Notes: generated by a model from the letters alone, not told the origin. Counted from the first letter of the stretch, positions 8,573-18,449 are shown. The stretch: 64,000 bases of DNA from Tabrizicola oligotrophica (GCF_011008935.1 NZ_JAAIVJ010000004.1:1-64000); one strand, 5' to 3'. Numbers and translations: made by a program.

Positions 8573-10048
8573 TCAGGCGGCGGTATGGCCGAGCGCCTTG
8601 GTTCGCTTGCCAAGTCGGATGAAGGTGGATTTGACGTCCATGAACTCGATCAGACCCTCGATCCCGTTCTCACGCCCGAGACCCGACCGCTTGTAGCCGC
8701 CGAAGGGCATCTGAGGGGCGCCGTCCAGATAGGTGTTCACCCAGACCGTGCCGGATTTCAGGCGCTTGGACAGTTGCAGGGCCTTGTCGACATCCTTGGT
8801 CCAAAGCCCGTTGCCAAGGCCGTAGGTGGTGTCATTGGCCAGCGCGACCGCTTCTTCGATGGTGTCGAACACCGTGATCGAGGCCACCGGCCCGAACACC
8901 TCTTCGCGGAAATAGGTCATCGACGGCGTGACATCGGCCAGAATGGACGGCTGCACGAAATAGCCCTTGCCAAAATCACCGTCGAGCTTGCGATGCCCGC
9001 CTGCGGCGATCCTGGCACCTTCCTTGCGCGCCGTTTCAATATGGCCGAGAACCGAAGTCATATGCGCTTCGTGGATGACCGAGGCGATATCCGCCGTCTC
9101 GTCCAGCGGCATGCCGACGCGCAGTTTGGCGGCACGTTCAACCAGCGCCTCGGTGAAATCCTTCGCGATGCGGCGTTCGACCAGGATGCGCGTCCCGGCC
9201 ACGCATTCCTGCCCCGCGTTCAGGATGGTGCCGAAAAGCGCCCCGTCCAGCGCGTCGTCGAGATCGGCATCGGCAAAGACCACGTTCGCGGCCTTGCCGC
9301 CGAGCTCCAGCCCTGCCCGCTTGACCTGACGGGCACAGGCCGCGCCAATCTCGGTGCCGGCGCGGGTGGAGCCGGTGAACGAGATCATGTCCACCAGCGG
9401 GTGTTCGATCATCGCCGTGCCGACCACCGTGCCCTTGCCGGTGACAACATTGATGACGCCATCGGGAATACCGGCCTCGGCTGCCAGCCGCGCGATTTCC
9501 AGCGTCGTCCCCGAAGTCAGTTCCGACGGCTTTATCACCACCGCATTTCCGGCCGCCAGCGCATAGGGCAATTTCTGGAACAGCGTCACCGCCGGAAAGT
9601 TCCATGGCGTGATCATGCCCACCACACCACGCGGCTCATAAGTCACCAGACCGAGAGCGCTGTCGCCGTGATGGCTTTGCGCCCGCCCCGGAATTTCCCA
9701 GGCCAGGGCGGCGGCATAGCGGGCAAGGTTGGCACTGTGGGACAGCTCGCCCCGGGCATCGCGGATGGTCTTGCCCGCTTCCTCGGCCTCAATTACCGCC
9801 AGACGCTCGCGGTCGCGCAGGATCAGATCGGCCAGTGCCGTGATGCGTCCAGCCCGCTCCATGCCGGTCATCGCCGCCCAGCCCACTTGCGCCGCGGCCG
9901 CGGTTTGGGCGGCCCGGTCGACATCTTCGGCCGTGCCCGCGGCATAGGACGCGAGCAGGGCGCCATGGGCGGGCGAGCTGCGGGTCACGCGGTCAGGGCC
10001 ATGCCCCACCGCGTCCTTGCCGCCGATCCAGTGGTGATACGCGCGCAT
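8573..10048 (-). CDS. Aldehyde dehydrogenase (betaine-aldehyde-dehydrogenase-like)
   Basis: The full-length 491-residue ALDH carries TPWNFPAV, FTGSTRAG, ELGGKAAN with general base Glu248 and NAGQECVAGTR with nucleophile Cys282. It lies next to the GMC oxidoreductase gene, an arrangement like alcohol-to-acid pairs such as betA-betB, but nothing else here indicates choline use. It is the first enzyme gene after the transporter genes and 16 bp from the ATPase gene, so it is cotranscribed with the importer. Confidence 0.87.
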   Translation of the reverse strand: MRAYHHWIGGKDAVGHGPDRVTRSSPAHGALLASYAAGTAEDVDRAAQTAAAAQVGWAAMTGMERAGRITALADLILRDRERLAVIEAEEAGKTIRDARGELSHSANLARYAAALAWEIPGRAQSHHGDSALGLVTYEPRGVVGMITPWNFPAVTLFQKLPYALAAGNAVVIKPSELTSGTTLEIARLAAEAGIPDGVINVVTGKGTVVGTAMIEHPLVDMISFTGSTRAGTEIGAACARQVKRAGLELGGKAANVVFADADLDDALDGALFGTILNAGQECVAGTRILVERRIAKDFTEALVERAAKLRVGMPLDETADIASVIHEAHMTSVLGHIETARKEGARIAAGGHRKLDGDFGKGYFVQPSILADVTPSMTYFREEVFGPVASITVFDTIEEAVALANDTTYGLGNGLWTKDVDKALQLSKRLKSGTVWVNTYLDGAPQMPFGGYKRSGLGRENGIEGLIEFMDVKSTFIRLGKRTKALGHTAA

Positions 10049-10064
10049 CGTGCTTTCTCCGTCC

Positions 10065-11129
10065 TCAGGCCGCGACCAGCCGCAGGGCTTCGCGGCGCAC
10101 CTTCACGCCGACACGCTGACCGGCCTGAACCCTGGTGCGGTCGACCACTGCGATCATGCGAATGTCACCGACGTTGAGATAGACATTGGTCGTCTGACCC
10201 AGCGGTTCGACCAGATCGACGACCGCCTCGAAATCCGCCTGACCTTCGCCGCCTTCCACCAACGAAAGATGCTCGGGCCGGATGCCGATATAGGCGGCCA
10301 TCTTGGCCGGCGCGACGGGATTGGCGGTCAGTTCGGCATCCGGCAGCAGCTCGGCCAGAACCGGCAGGTCGCAAGCCATGCGGCCATCCGGCCTTGCGCG
10401 GGCCGGCAACAGGTTCATCGCCGGCGAGCCGATGAATTCGGCCACGAACTTCGTCTGCGGGCGCTCATACATTTCCAGGGGCGAGGCGATCTGCACCATG
10501 TCGCCATCCTTCATCACCGCAATGCGGTCGGCCATCGACATGGCCTCGATCTGGTCATGGGTGACATAGATCGTGGTGATCTTCAGCTCGGTCACCAGCT
10601 TCTTGATCTCGGTCCGCATGGTGGCGCGCAGCTTGGCGTCAAGCGCCGACAGCGGCTCATCCATCAGAAAGACGCGCGGGTTGCGCACCAGGGCGCGGGC
10701 CAGCGCGACGCGCTGGCGTTGCCCGCCGGAAATCTGCCCCGGCTTGCGGTCCAGAAGATGAGAGATTCCCATCTTCTGCGCAACGCTCTCGACCTTCGTC
10801 CGGCGCTCGGCCTCGGGGACACCGCGGACTTTCAGCGGGAACTCGATGTTGCCGCGCAGCGACAGGTGCGGATACAGGCCGTAGTCCTGAAATGCCATGG
10901 CGATGTCGCGGTGGCGCGGCTCTTCATAGGTCACGTCACGGCCCCCGATGCGGATCTCGCCCGCAGTCGGCAATTCCAGCCCGGCCACCATGCGCAGGGT
11001 GGTGGTCTTGCCGCAGCCCGACGGCCCCAGCATCACGAAGAACTCACCGTCCGCGATATCGACCGACACGCCCTTGACCACCTTCAGCGCGCCGAACGAC
11101 TTCTCGACATTCTTGATTTGGACCGACAT
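10065..11129 (-). CDS. ABC importer ATPase, UgpC/MalK-like
   Basis: The 354-residue ATPase starts at ATG 11129 after GGGAGAG. Motifs are Walker A GPSGCGKTTT, signature ISGGQRQRVALARAL, Walker B VFLMDEPLSALDAK and switch His in YVTHDQ. A C-terminal TOBE/OB regulatory domain (IGIRPEHLSLV) is typical of CUT1 importers of sugars, polyols and glycerol phosphate. It energises the two permeases encoded just upstream. The product is likely a homodimer on the cytoplasmic face. Confidence 0.93.
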   Translation of the reverse strand: MSVQIKNVEKSFGALKVVKGVSVDIADGEFFVMLGPSGCGKTTTLRMVAGLELPTAGEIRIGGRDVTYEEPRHRDIAMAFQDYGLYPHLSLRGNIEFPLKVRGVPEAERRTKVESVAQKMGISHLLDRKPGQISGGQRQRVALARALVRNPRVFLMDEPLSALDAKLRATMRTEIKKLVTELKITTIYVTHDQIEAMSMADRIAVMKDGDMVQIASPLEMYERPQTKFVAEFIGSPAMNLLPARARPDGRMACDLPVLAELLPDAELTANPVAPAKMAAYIGIRPEHLSLVEGGEGQADFEAVVDLVEPLGQTTNVYLNVGDIRMIAVVDRTRVQAGQRVGVKVRREALRLVAA

Positions 11130-11140
11130 GAAATCTCTCC

Positions 11141-11988
11141 CTATCCCTTGACCGCGCCGAGCGTCAGGCCCTGCACGAGGTACTTCTGCATCATCAGGAC
11201 CAGCACGATGACCGGCATCGACATGATCACCCCCGCCGCACAGGCCAGACCAAAGGCGATGGCCTTGGGCTTGATCGCGTTCGCCGCAATCACCGGAAGG
11301 GTCTTGGCATCTGACGATGTGAGCAGGCTGGCCAGCAGGAACTCGTTCCAGGCGAACATGAAGACGATGACCATGGTGGCGGCCAGACCCGGCAACAGGA
11401 GCGGCAGCGTCACGCGCCAGAACGCCTCGATCCGTCCGCAACCGTCGATCATCGCGGCCTCTTCCACCGATTGCGGAATGTCCTGGATGAAGACCCGCAT
11501 GATCCACACCACGAAAGGCAGCCCGCTCAGCGTATAGACCGCAATCAGCAGCCAGGGCGTGTCGAAGATGCCCAGCCAGCGGGCGATCATGAACAGCGGG
11601 ATCACCGAGACGATGGGCGGCAGCATGCGCACCGAGAGGATCTCGATCGCCATGGCGTTCTTGCCCTTGATGTCAAAGCGCGCCAGCGCATAGGCGGCCA
11701 TCGTGCCGGCGATCATGGCCAGAAGCGTCGCAATCGTGACGATGAAAAACGAATTCCACAGCGCCTTGCCCGCCTCTGCCTCGAGGAAGAGATGAACAAA
11801 ATTGTCCATCGAGGGCGCGAAGGTGAAGACCGGCGGGAAGGTCGAGCTGACCTCGTCGGTCTTGAAGGCGGAAGAGAACATCCAGTAGACCGGGAAGAAG
11901 AAGAACACGGTCACTGACACGGCGAGCAGCCAGAGGGTGACGGCACGGCGGCGTTCGCGGGCCTTGTGCCGGGCAAGCGTGGCAGACA

Positions 11989-11989
<1 letters not shown>
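11141..11989 (-). CDS. ABC importer inner-membrane permease (MalG-type)
   Basis: The 282-residue protein has six or so hydrophobic segments, the first at about 17-37, and the EAA loop EEAAMIDGCGRIEAFWRVTL that docks on the ATPase. The N-terminal sequence before the first segment is basic. Its ATG overlaps the stop of the partner permease gene as TGATG, so the two subunits are translationally coupled. The class is CUT1; the substrate cannot be read from the permease. Confidence 0.92.
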
Positions 11990-12936
<947 letters not shown>

Positions 12937-12978
12937 GGGATGGCTCCTCGACATCGATTTCAGACAGAGAGGATGAAT

Positions 12979-13009
12979 GCGGAGGCCAGTTCAGGCAACA
13001 GGCCTCCGC
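12979..13009 (-). terminator. Intercistronic hairpin between binding protein and permease genes
   Basis: GCGGAGGCC at 12979-12987 and GGCCTCCGC at 13001-13009 form a perfect 9-bp stem with a 13-nt loop. No T-run follows, so it is more likely an mRNA-stabilising or attenuating structure than a full terminator. Confidence 0.5.
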
Positions 13010-13017
13010 GGCGGGCA

Positions 13018-14319
13018 TCAGCCCGCTAGCACTTCCTTCACGCGGGCCTCGGCATCGGCCATGGCCTGCTCGGCCTCCTTGCGCCCGTTCACACCGGCGA
13101 GAACCTCTTCGTAGATCACGCGCTGAACCTCGACGGCATTCACTTCGCGGTAGGGCGGAATGGCCACCGGCGAGGTGCCGCGGGTCTTGAAATCGGCAAA
13201 GGCCTGCAAGGTCGGCGCCTTGGCCACGACCTCGGGATTGTCGATGTCGCGCTGCAGGCAAAGCGAGCTTTCCCCGGCCTCGCGCATGATCTCGTAGCCG
13301 CGGCCCTCGGTCATCCAGGCCATGAACTTGGCCGCTTCTTCCTTGTTGGCCGAGGCGTTGTTGACCAGCATCGACCAGCCCCCCACCATCTGCTGCTCAT
13401 ATTGCTCGGTCGGCGAGACGGTATAGCCGAACTTGCCCTTGTGCGGGCCGTCCTCCAGCCCCAGAAGCACGTCCGACCAGGTGATGATCATGGCTGCGCC
13501 ACCCTGCTGCATGATCGACGAGCCTTCGGGATAGTCGAACCCTTCCACGCCGGCCGGGCAATAGGGCAGAACTTCCTTCAGCCGGTTGATCGCCTTCACG
13601 CCCTGGCCTTCGCTGTTGAAGACCACGTTGCGGTTTTCATCCAGAACGCCGTCATTGTGCGGCTCGATCTTGGTCATGCCCATCAGGCGCGAGCCCCAGT
13701 CGCCCGACGCGTGGGCGTCCTGCCCGCCAAGCAACAGGACGTTGCCCGCGACCTCGGCCGAATGCATCTTGGCCGCCGCCTCGCGGTAGTCGTCCCAGGT
13801 CTTCGGCACATCGAGACCGGCAGCCTCCAGCAGGTCCTTGCGGTAGGCGAGGATCGGCGTCGTCATCACCATCGGGATGCCATACCGCTTGCCGTTGAAT
13901 TGCTGATAGCCGACCGAGGCCTGGGCGAGGTTCTCCAGCATCATCTGCGGCGCCTCGGTCATGGCCGCCATGATGTCGTCCAAGGCCGCCGCCCAGCCAT
14001 TCGCCATCGGCTGCACGATCCACAGGTTGTCGGTTGTGACCAGATCAAAGGTCGAGGAGCCCTGGCTCAACTCGATCAGCATCTTTTCGTAATGAGCCTC
14101 ATAGGGATTGGCCTCGCCGACGAGGCCCGCGCCCTTGTACTCGGCCGCAACCCCCGCGGTGAGGGCCTCGGCCCAGATCGTGTTGGAGTTCAGGATATTC
14201 AGCGAGGCCCCCTGCGCCATGGCACCAGTGGCGCGATAGGCCGCCAGGACCGAAGCAAGCGCCGCGGTCTGCTTCATGAACATCCGGCGGGAAACCGGGT
14301 GGTTGGACGTGAGTCCCAT
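13018..14319 (-). CDS. Periplasmic solute-binding protein of the ABC importer (Tat signal)
   Basis: The 433-residue family 1 extracellular binding protein has an N-terminal SRRMFMK twin-arginine motif, a hydrophobic stretch (TAALASVLAAY) and a likely cleavage after AMA before QG. The Tat signal suggests export of a folded protein. The body shows typical features such as YGIPMVMTTPILAYRKD and AAMIITWSDV. It is the first gene of the operon, behind GGAGG and downstream of the LacI-type operators, so it should be the most abundant component. The ligand is unknown; CUT1 binding proteins mostly take oligosaccharides, polyols or related compounds. Confidence 0.9.
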   Translation of the reverse strand: MGLTSNHPVSRRMFMKQTAALASVLAAYRATGAMAQGASLNILNSNTIWAEALTAGVAAEYKGAGLVGEANPYEAHYEKMLIELSQGSSTFDLVTTDNLWIVQPMANGWAAALDDIMAAMTEAPQMMLENLAQASVGYQQFNGKRYGIPMVMTTPILAYRKDLLEAAGLDVPKTWDDYREAAAKMHSAEVAGNVLLLGGQDAHASGDWGSRLMGMTKIEPHNDGVLDENRNVVFNSEGQGVKAINRLKEVLPYCPAGVEGFDYPEGSSIMQQGGAAMIITWSDVLLGLEDGPHKGKFGYTVSPTEQYEQQMVGGWSMLVNNASANKEEAAKFMAWMTEGRGYEIMREAGESSLCLQRDIDNPEVVAKAPTLQAFADFKTRGTSPVAIPPYREVNAVEVQRVIYEEVLAGVNGRKEAEQAMADAEARVKEVLAG

Positions 14320-14388
14320 GCGTCATTCCTCCAAGTTGTTTTTGCAGCAGTTTTTTTTGGCGCCCCACGACCCCGGGGAATCGGAATC

Positions 14389-14417
14389 ATGAAACCGATT
14401 TCATGAAATCAATTTCA
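14389..14417. promoter_or_regulatory. Two overlapping LacI-type operator palindromes
   Basis: ATGAAA-CCGA-TTTCAT at 14389-14404 and TGAAAT-CA-ATTTCA at 14404-14417 share one base and sit between the divergent binding-protein and lacI-type genes. Both have the short-arm, near-symmetric form of LacI-family operators. Their position over the operon -10 region supports repression of the operon and possible autoregulation of the regulator gene. Confidence 0.65.
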
Positions 14418-14431
14418 ATCCCCCTTGTCAA
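14403..14431 (-). promoter_or_regulatory. Promoter of the catabolic operon
   Basis: On the minus strand a perfect -35 TTGACA (14431-14426) is followed by a 17-nt spacer and TTTCAT (14408-14403), a 4/6 match to TATAAT. The -10 and spacer lie within the operator palindromes, so a bound LacI-family repressor would block polymerase. Confidence 0.6.
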
Positions 14432-14486
14432 CCCGTTTCTTCCGCGTCAGGATGGCGGAGCGGTGCAGGGGAAGGACCGGGGAGAC

Positions 14487-15512
14487 ATGCAAGAACGACC
14501 CAAGAGAGGTGGCCTGGCCGCCGTCGCAAAGGCGGCCGGCGTTTCGCCTGCAACCGTGTCGCGAGCCTTCAATCTCCCCGAGTTGGTGAATGACGCCGTT
14601 CGGGCGCGCATTCTGGCCGTTGCCGCCGAACAGCAATACCGTCCCGACCCCGCCGCGCGAGCGTTGCGATCGCGCCGCACCCATATGATCGGCGTCGCCC
14701 TTCCAACGCTGGACTACTCAATTTTTGCGCGCCTTATCAATCGGTTCCAGTCCAGATTTGCCGAAGAAGGCTACACCACCATCATTCTCACCACCGGCTT
14801 CGACAACCGCAACATCCATGACTCGGTGCAACTTCTTCTGGATCGCGGCGCCGAGGCCGTGCTGCTTGTCGGAGCGGTCGAGGACGCCAAGGTTAACGAG
14901 ATCCTCGCTGAAACCCAGGTGCCGTTCGTGACCACCTACTCCTTTCCGAAAGGCAGCGCGGTTCCAGCGGTCGGCTTTGACAACGGTGAGGCGACGCAGG
15001 CGGCAACCGAACATCTGCTTGCGCTCGGGCATCGGCATTTTGCGATGATCGCCGGCCTGACCGATGGCAACGACCGCCAGCGCGACCGGATCGCCGCCTA
15101 CAGGCGCTGTCTTGAGAGGGCGGGGGCAACCGGGGCGGACCGGGTCGTCTGCCACGGCTTCGACATGGCCGCGGGCGGCCGGGCGCTGGCCGAGATCATG
15201 GATCACTACCCTGACACCACGGCGATTGTCTGCAACACCGACATCTTCGCTGTCGGCGCCTATGCCGAGTGCCGCAAGCGGGGCATCCGCGTTCCGGACG
15301 ATCTGTCCATCATCGGTTTTGACGATGCGGAATATGCCCCCCTGCTCGATCCTCCGCTGACGACGATCGCCGTACCGGCGGACGAAATGGGGCTCTGTGC
15401 CGCCGAAGCGCTGCTGGCCGCCTTGAAATCCAAGGCGCCGCCGCAGGAACGCTGCATGGACACCACGCTGACCCTGCGGGGCTCGACAGCCGCGCCGCGC
15501 CACAAGAGCTGA
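14487..15512 (+). CDS. LacI-family transcriptional regulator of the catabolic operon
   Basis: The 341-residue product starts at ATG 14487 after GGGGAG; an in-frame ATG at 14403 lies inside the operator and would add residues before the HTH. The DNA-binding domain is AAVAKAAGVSPATVSRAFN at about residues 10-28, with the hinge helix at PAARALRSRRTHMIGV. The remainder is a periplasmic-binding-protein-like ligand domain (IVCNTDIFAVGAY, IIGFDDAEYAPLLDPPLTTI). It is divergent from the transporter operon and probably represses it until the imported compound or a metabolite binds. Confidence 0.93.
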   Translation: MQERPKRGGLAAVAKAAGVSPATVSRAFNLPELVNDAVRARILAVAAEQQYRPDPAARALRSRRTHMIGVALPTLDYSIFARLINRFQSRFAEEGYTTIILTTGFDNRNIHDSVQLLLDRGAEAVLLVGAVEDAKVNEILAETQVPFVTTYSFPKGSAVPAVGFDNGEATQAATEHLLALGHRHFAMIAGLTDGNDRQRDRIAAYRRCLERAGATGADRVVCHGFDMAAGGRALAEIMDHYPDTTAIVCNTDIFAVGAYAECRKRGIRVPDDLSIIGFDDAEYAPLLDPPLTTIAVPADEMGLCAAEALLAALKSKAPPQERCMDTTLTLRGSTAAPRHKS

Positions 15513-15672
15513 GAAGGTTCACGCGGAGCTTGAGAACGTCACGTTCGGGACCGGGAGCGCAGGTGCAGGCAGCAGCCACCACACCACGGCGCCCGACGGA
15601 GAACGCGGGCCACAGCGTACCGAACGCGCACAATGCGCCCGCAGGGCCGATCCGGAATTTATTGATTAATCA

Positions 15673-15693
15673 GGTCATTGGTGGAGCAGAGGG
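15673..15693. repeat. Left att copy (21-bp direct repeat)
   Basis: The 21 bases from 15673 are identical to 23351-23371. They comprise the last 15 bases of the tRNA-Ala gene (CCCTCTGCTCCACCA on the minus strand) plus six bases of its downstream flank. This copy has no tRNA attached, so it is the distal junction. Confidence 0.88.
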
Positions 15694-15703
15694 CCGCCAT
15701 TCC

Positions 15704-15814
15704 GCCATTGCATCCGGTGACTTCCAAGCGCAACGACAATATCTAACTCAATAAAATACAGGCAGAAAATATCTAACAAAGTCGCATGCCATTGCATCCC
15801 ATGACCTCAAGCGC
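15704..15814. repeat. Direct repeats beside att, possible integrase arm-type sites
   Basis: GCCATTGCATCC followed by a related tail occurs at 15704 and again at 15788, offset 84 bp. AATATCTAAC occurs at 15738 and 15768, offset 30 bp. A further TTGCATCCCAT lies near 17804. Paired short repeats beside a core site are what tyrosine integrases and excisionases use as arm sites. Function is inferred. Confidence 0.45.
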
Positions 15815-15848
15815 TATATTCTTAGGTGGGTAAGATGGGGGCTATAAA

Positions 15849-17141
15849 ATGCCGCGCGTTGCCAAGGAACTCGGACCGCTGGACGTAAAGCGGGCAGTCC
15901 ATGCAGGGGGCAAGGGAAACACCATGCTTCCCGTGGGTGGTGTCTCGGGCCTTTACATGCAAATCACCCCCAAGGGCGGCAAGACTTGGATTTTGCGCGT
16001 GGCGATGGGTGGCAAGCGGGCCGAGATTGGCTTGGGCGGCTTCCCGACCGTGACCCTTGCCCAAGCTCGCGACAAGGCACGCGAAGCCCGTGACAAGATC
16101 GAACGCGGCATTGACCCCATGGCCGAGCGCAAAGCCGCCCGCGCCGCCTTGGCCACCGCCCAGCGCAAGGGCCTGACCTTTGCTGATGCGGCTAGCCACT
16201 ACCTTGCCGCGAAGCTGGACGCATACAGGAATGAGAAACACCGCTACCAATGGCGCGCGACCCTAGAGCAACTTGCCTACCCGGTCTTGGGAAAGTTGCC
16301 CGTCTCGGAAATCACCGTGCAAGACGTGCTGCAAGTGCTGCACCCGATCTGGGCTGACCGCACCGAAACCGCATCCCGCCTTCGCGGGCGGATTGAGGCG
16401 GTTCTGTCTTGGGCAACCGTCTCGGGCCACCGGGCAGGCGACAACCCCGCGCGCTGGGCTGGCAACCTGAAGGAACTTCTCCCCGCGCCTTCCAAGATCA
16501 AGACGCAAAGCAATCAACCAGCCCTGAGCCTTGACGACGCCCCGCGCTGGTTTGCCGCCATTCAAGGCCGCGAAGGCTTTGGCGCACGGGCCTTGGAATT
16601 TGCCGCCCTGACCGCCGCCCGATCCGGGGAAGTGCGAGGCGCGATCTGGGCAGAGATCGACTTGGAGCGCGACTTGTGGGTCATTCCTGCCGAGCGGATG
16701 AAGATGGGCCGGGAACATCGGGTGCCCCTGCCTGCCGCCGCCGTGGCGCTGTTGAAGGCCCTGCCGAGGCTGGACGGGTGCGACATGGTGTTTCCATCGG
16801 CCAAGGGCGGGCAGCTGTCCGACATGACCCTAAGCGCCACTATGCGGCGCATTCATGAGGCCGAGATTGAGGCCGAGCGCCACGGCTTTCTGGACCGCGT
16901 GAACAAGCGCCCCGCCGTGCCGCATGGCCTTCGCAGCACCTTCCGCGATTGGGTGGCCGAGCGCACCACCTTCCCCGGCGAAATGGCCGAGGTGGCCTTG
17001 GCGCACCGGATCAGCAACGCGGTCGAAGCCGCCTATCGCCGGGGCGACATGATCGAGAAGCGCCGCCGCATGATGGCCGATTGGGCGGGGTATCTTGCCG
17101 GGGCCAAAGTGTCGGGCAAAGTTGTGAGGATTGGGGTTTGA
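15849..17141 (+). CDS. int: P4-type tyrosine integrase
   Basis: The 430-residue product has the DUF4102-type N-terminal arm-binding domain (SGLYMQITPKGGKTWILR at about 33-50), a SAM-like core-binding domain and a C-terminal catalytic domain. The catalytic set is complete: Arg258 (TAARSGEVRG), Lys285, His359 and Arg362 (HGLRSTF), His386 (ALAHR) and Tyr396. It would integrate and excise the element at the tRNA-Ala 3' end by site-specific recombination. The gene begins 155 bp inside the left att site and points inward. Confidence 0.95.
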   Translation: MPRVAKELGPLDVKRAVHAGGKGNTMLPVGGVSGLYMQITPKGGKTWILRVAMGGKRAEIGLGGFPTVTLAQARDKAREARDKIERGIDPMAERKAARAALATAQRKGLTFADAASHYLAAKLDAYRNEKHRYQWRATLEQLAYPVLGKLPVSEITVQDVLQVLHPIWADRTETASRLRGRIEAVLSWATVSGHRAGDNPARWAGNLKELLPAPSKIKTQSNQPALSLDDAPRWFAAIQGREGFGARALEFAALTAARSGEVRGAIWAEIDLERDLWVIPAERMKMGREHRVPLPAAAVALLKALPRLDGCDMVFPSAKGGQLSDMTLSATMRRIHEAEIEAERHGFLDRVNKRPAVPHGLRSTFRDWVAERTTFPGEMAEVALAHRISNAVEAAYRRGDMIEKRRRMMADWAGYLAGAKVSGKVVRIGV

Positions 17142-17764
17142 ACGCTTGGGGAATCCCTGACTGGCGCGACCCCGCCGCCTATGGACATACTACCGCTTGG
17201 AGCATTTTTAGATGGCGGTGGGAGTTTTATCGTCGTCGCCCTGATCTACGTGAATGGTATGACAAGGTGGCGGCGCAACTAAACCCTGGAAACGCCTTCA
17301 TGCTTGAAGGAATCCCGCCGAACTGCATGCCAACCGCATCGCCGTTCGGTTACAAATACTGGTTGCCAGACCCGCGCATTTCCGACCACGACGAAGAGGC
17401 AATATTTGCGGATGATAGCGGGATGCACCCAAGCCGCCCTTGGGAGCCGGGGCCTTCATCTGTCGAGATTTGGACGCCTGCAACAAACGGCGCGGTGTTC
17501 TGCTTCGACTTGGACAAGCCGATTGAGGCCCAGCTTGCGAGGGCCCAGAGGTCGCTGGAGTTGATGCAGAAGCATTTGCATGGGCGGCTTGTTCAACGGC
17601 GTAAGCACCCAGCTAAATGGCTGGGCTATTTGCGAACTCTAGACGCCCGAGCTGATGGCGCATCTTGGTCTGAAATAGCCGTTCTGCACGCAAGCACGGC
17701 CCGAACTGAGCAAACAGCGCGAGACGTTTGGCAACAAGCGCAAGGTTTGTGCTTTAACTTCTAG
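17138..17764 (+). CDS. Putative transcriptional-regulator-like protein of mobile elements
   Basis: The 208-residue frame is read from TTG 17138, which overlaps the integrase stop. The product starts NAWGIPDWRDPAAYG and soon has WEFYRRRPDLREW. This WRD..AY...WEFLRR pattern is characteristic of a small regulator-like domain common on alphaproteobacterial mobile elements. The C-terminal part (LGYLRTLDARADGASWSEIA) could form another helix-turn-helix. The frame is also open upstream, but that part is shadowed by the integrase. Family assignment is from motif memory and moderately sure; the overlap suggests coupling with the integrase. Confidence 0.6.
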   Translation: MNAWGIPDWRDPAAYGHTTAWSIFRWRWEFYRRRPDLREWYDKVAAQLNPGNAFMLEGIPPNCMPTASPFGYKYWLPDPRISDHDEEAIFADDSGMHPSRPWEPGPSSVEIWTPATNGAVFCFDLDKPIEAQLARAQRSLELMQKHLHGRLVQRRKHPAKWLGYLRTLDARADGASWSEIAVLHASTARTEQTARDVWQQAQGLCFNF

Positions 17765-17831
17765 CGTTGTTCCGCAATCCCCCTGCAGCAGCGTTTCGCA
17801 GAAATTGCATCCCATCAACCACCGTTGAAGG

Positions 17832-18053
17832 ATGGATGCACCAATGCCCAAGCAGATTTCCAACCCGACTGACCGCCCGGCCTATGCCACCGACGCCGCC
17901 CTTGCAGCCCATTTCGGGGTGAACAAGGCCACCATCTGGGGGTGGGTGAAGCGCAATGGTTTCCCGGCCCCCGTAAAGCTTTCGCCGCAGATGACCCGTT
18001 GGCGCTGGGCGGATGTTGCCGCATGGGAAGCCGCGCAGACCGCCGCCGCCTAA
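17832..18053 (+). CDS. AlpA-like helix-turn-helix protein, possible excisionase
   Basis: The 73-residue protein contains ALAAHFGVNKATIWGWVKRN, a MerR/AlpA-type winged-helix segment, followed by FPAPVKLSPQMTRWRWADVAAWE, the usual AlpA tail. Such proteins in P4-like elements act as excisionases or activate the integrase gene. A GAAGG lies immediately before the first ATG (17832) and 12 nt before a second in-frame ATG (17844), so either could be the true start. Confidence 0.8.
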   Translation: MDAPMPKQISNPTDRPAYATDAALAAHFGVNKATIWGWVKRNGFPAPVKLSPQMTRWRWADVAAWEAAQTAAA

Positions 18054-18158
18054 ACGAAAACCGCCACCGGGCGAGGGTGACGGCTTCTATTCGTTTGGAC
18101 GGCGGACAGGCCCCAAGGATAGCGCACCCCGGCCCCGGCATCAATGCCAGAGGGCAAC

Positions 18159-18449
18159 ATGCACGATCTGACCTTTTCCGATCCGTCGCAGGTGAGCTGG
18201 GCCTGTGAGGCGCTGCTATCCGGGCGCACCATCGGGCACAGTGACGAAATCATCGAGGCGCAAGGCTGGCGACTGGCGGCAATCGTTCACCGCCTGAAAC
18301 ACCGCTACGGCTGGCCCATCTCGACCGAGTATGTCGGGCCGGAAAACCGGGCCTGCTACAAGCTGCAGCCCGGCGCTGACCGGGCCGCGCTGCGGTTTCC
18401 GCCCAGCGCCAAAGGGCTTGCCGACAGGCGGAAAGGCGATGCGAAATGA
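18159..18449 (+). CDS. Small protein of unknown function, possible HTH
   Basis: The 96-residue product starts at ATG 18159 behind GAGGG; an ATG 15 nt upstream lacks a ribosome-binding site. The sequence MHDLTFSDPSQVSWACEAL continues into IIEAQGWRLAAIVHRLKHRYGWPISTEY. That helical stretch and WPI turn resemble the small HTH proteins phages use to shift between helix-packing and DNA recognition. Its stop overlaps the next start as ATGA. Confidence 0.6.
   Translation: MHDLTFSDPSQVSWACEALLSGRTIGHSDEIIEAQGWRLAAIVHRLKHRYGWPISTEYVGPENRACYKLQPGADRAALRFPPSAKGLADRRKGDAK

Larger units (their letters stand above)
15513..15848. other. 336-bp noncoding junction: lacI downstream region, att site and integrase leader
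   Basis: The left half belongs to the host region downstream of the regulator gene and shows nothing recognisable. The element begins at the 21-bp att copy (15673). Beyond it the DNA is AT-richer than its surroundings and contains two families of direct repeats that look like integrase arm-type sites, then the integrase start. Confidence 0.6.

Noticed and set aside
8513-8573. Upstream ATG of the GMC oxidoreductase at 8573
   Set aside because: It would displace the FAD-binding motif by 20 residues and overlaps the end of the aldehyde dehydrogenase gene. ATG 8513 has a proper GGAAGGA site.
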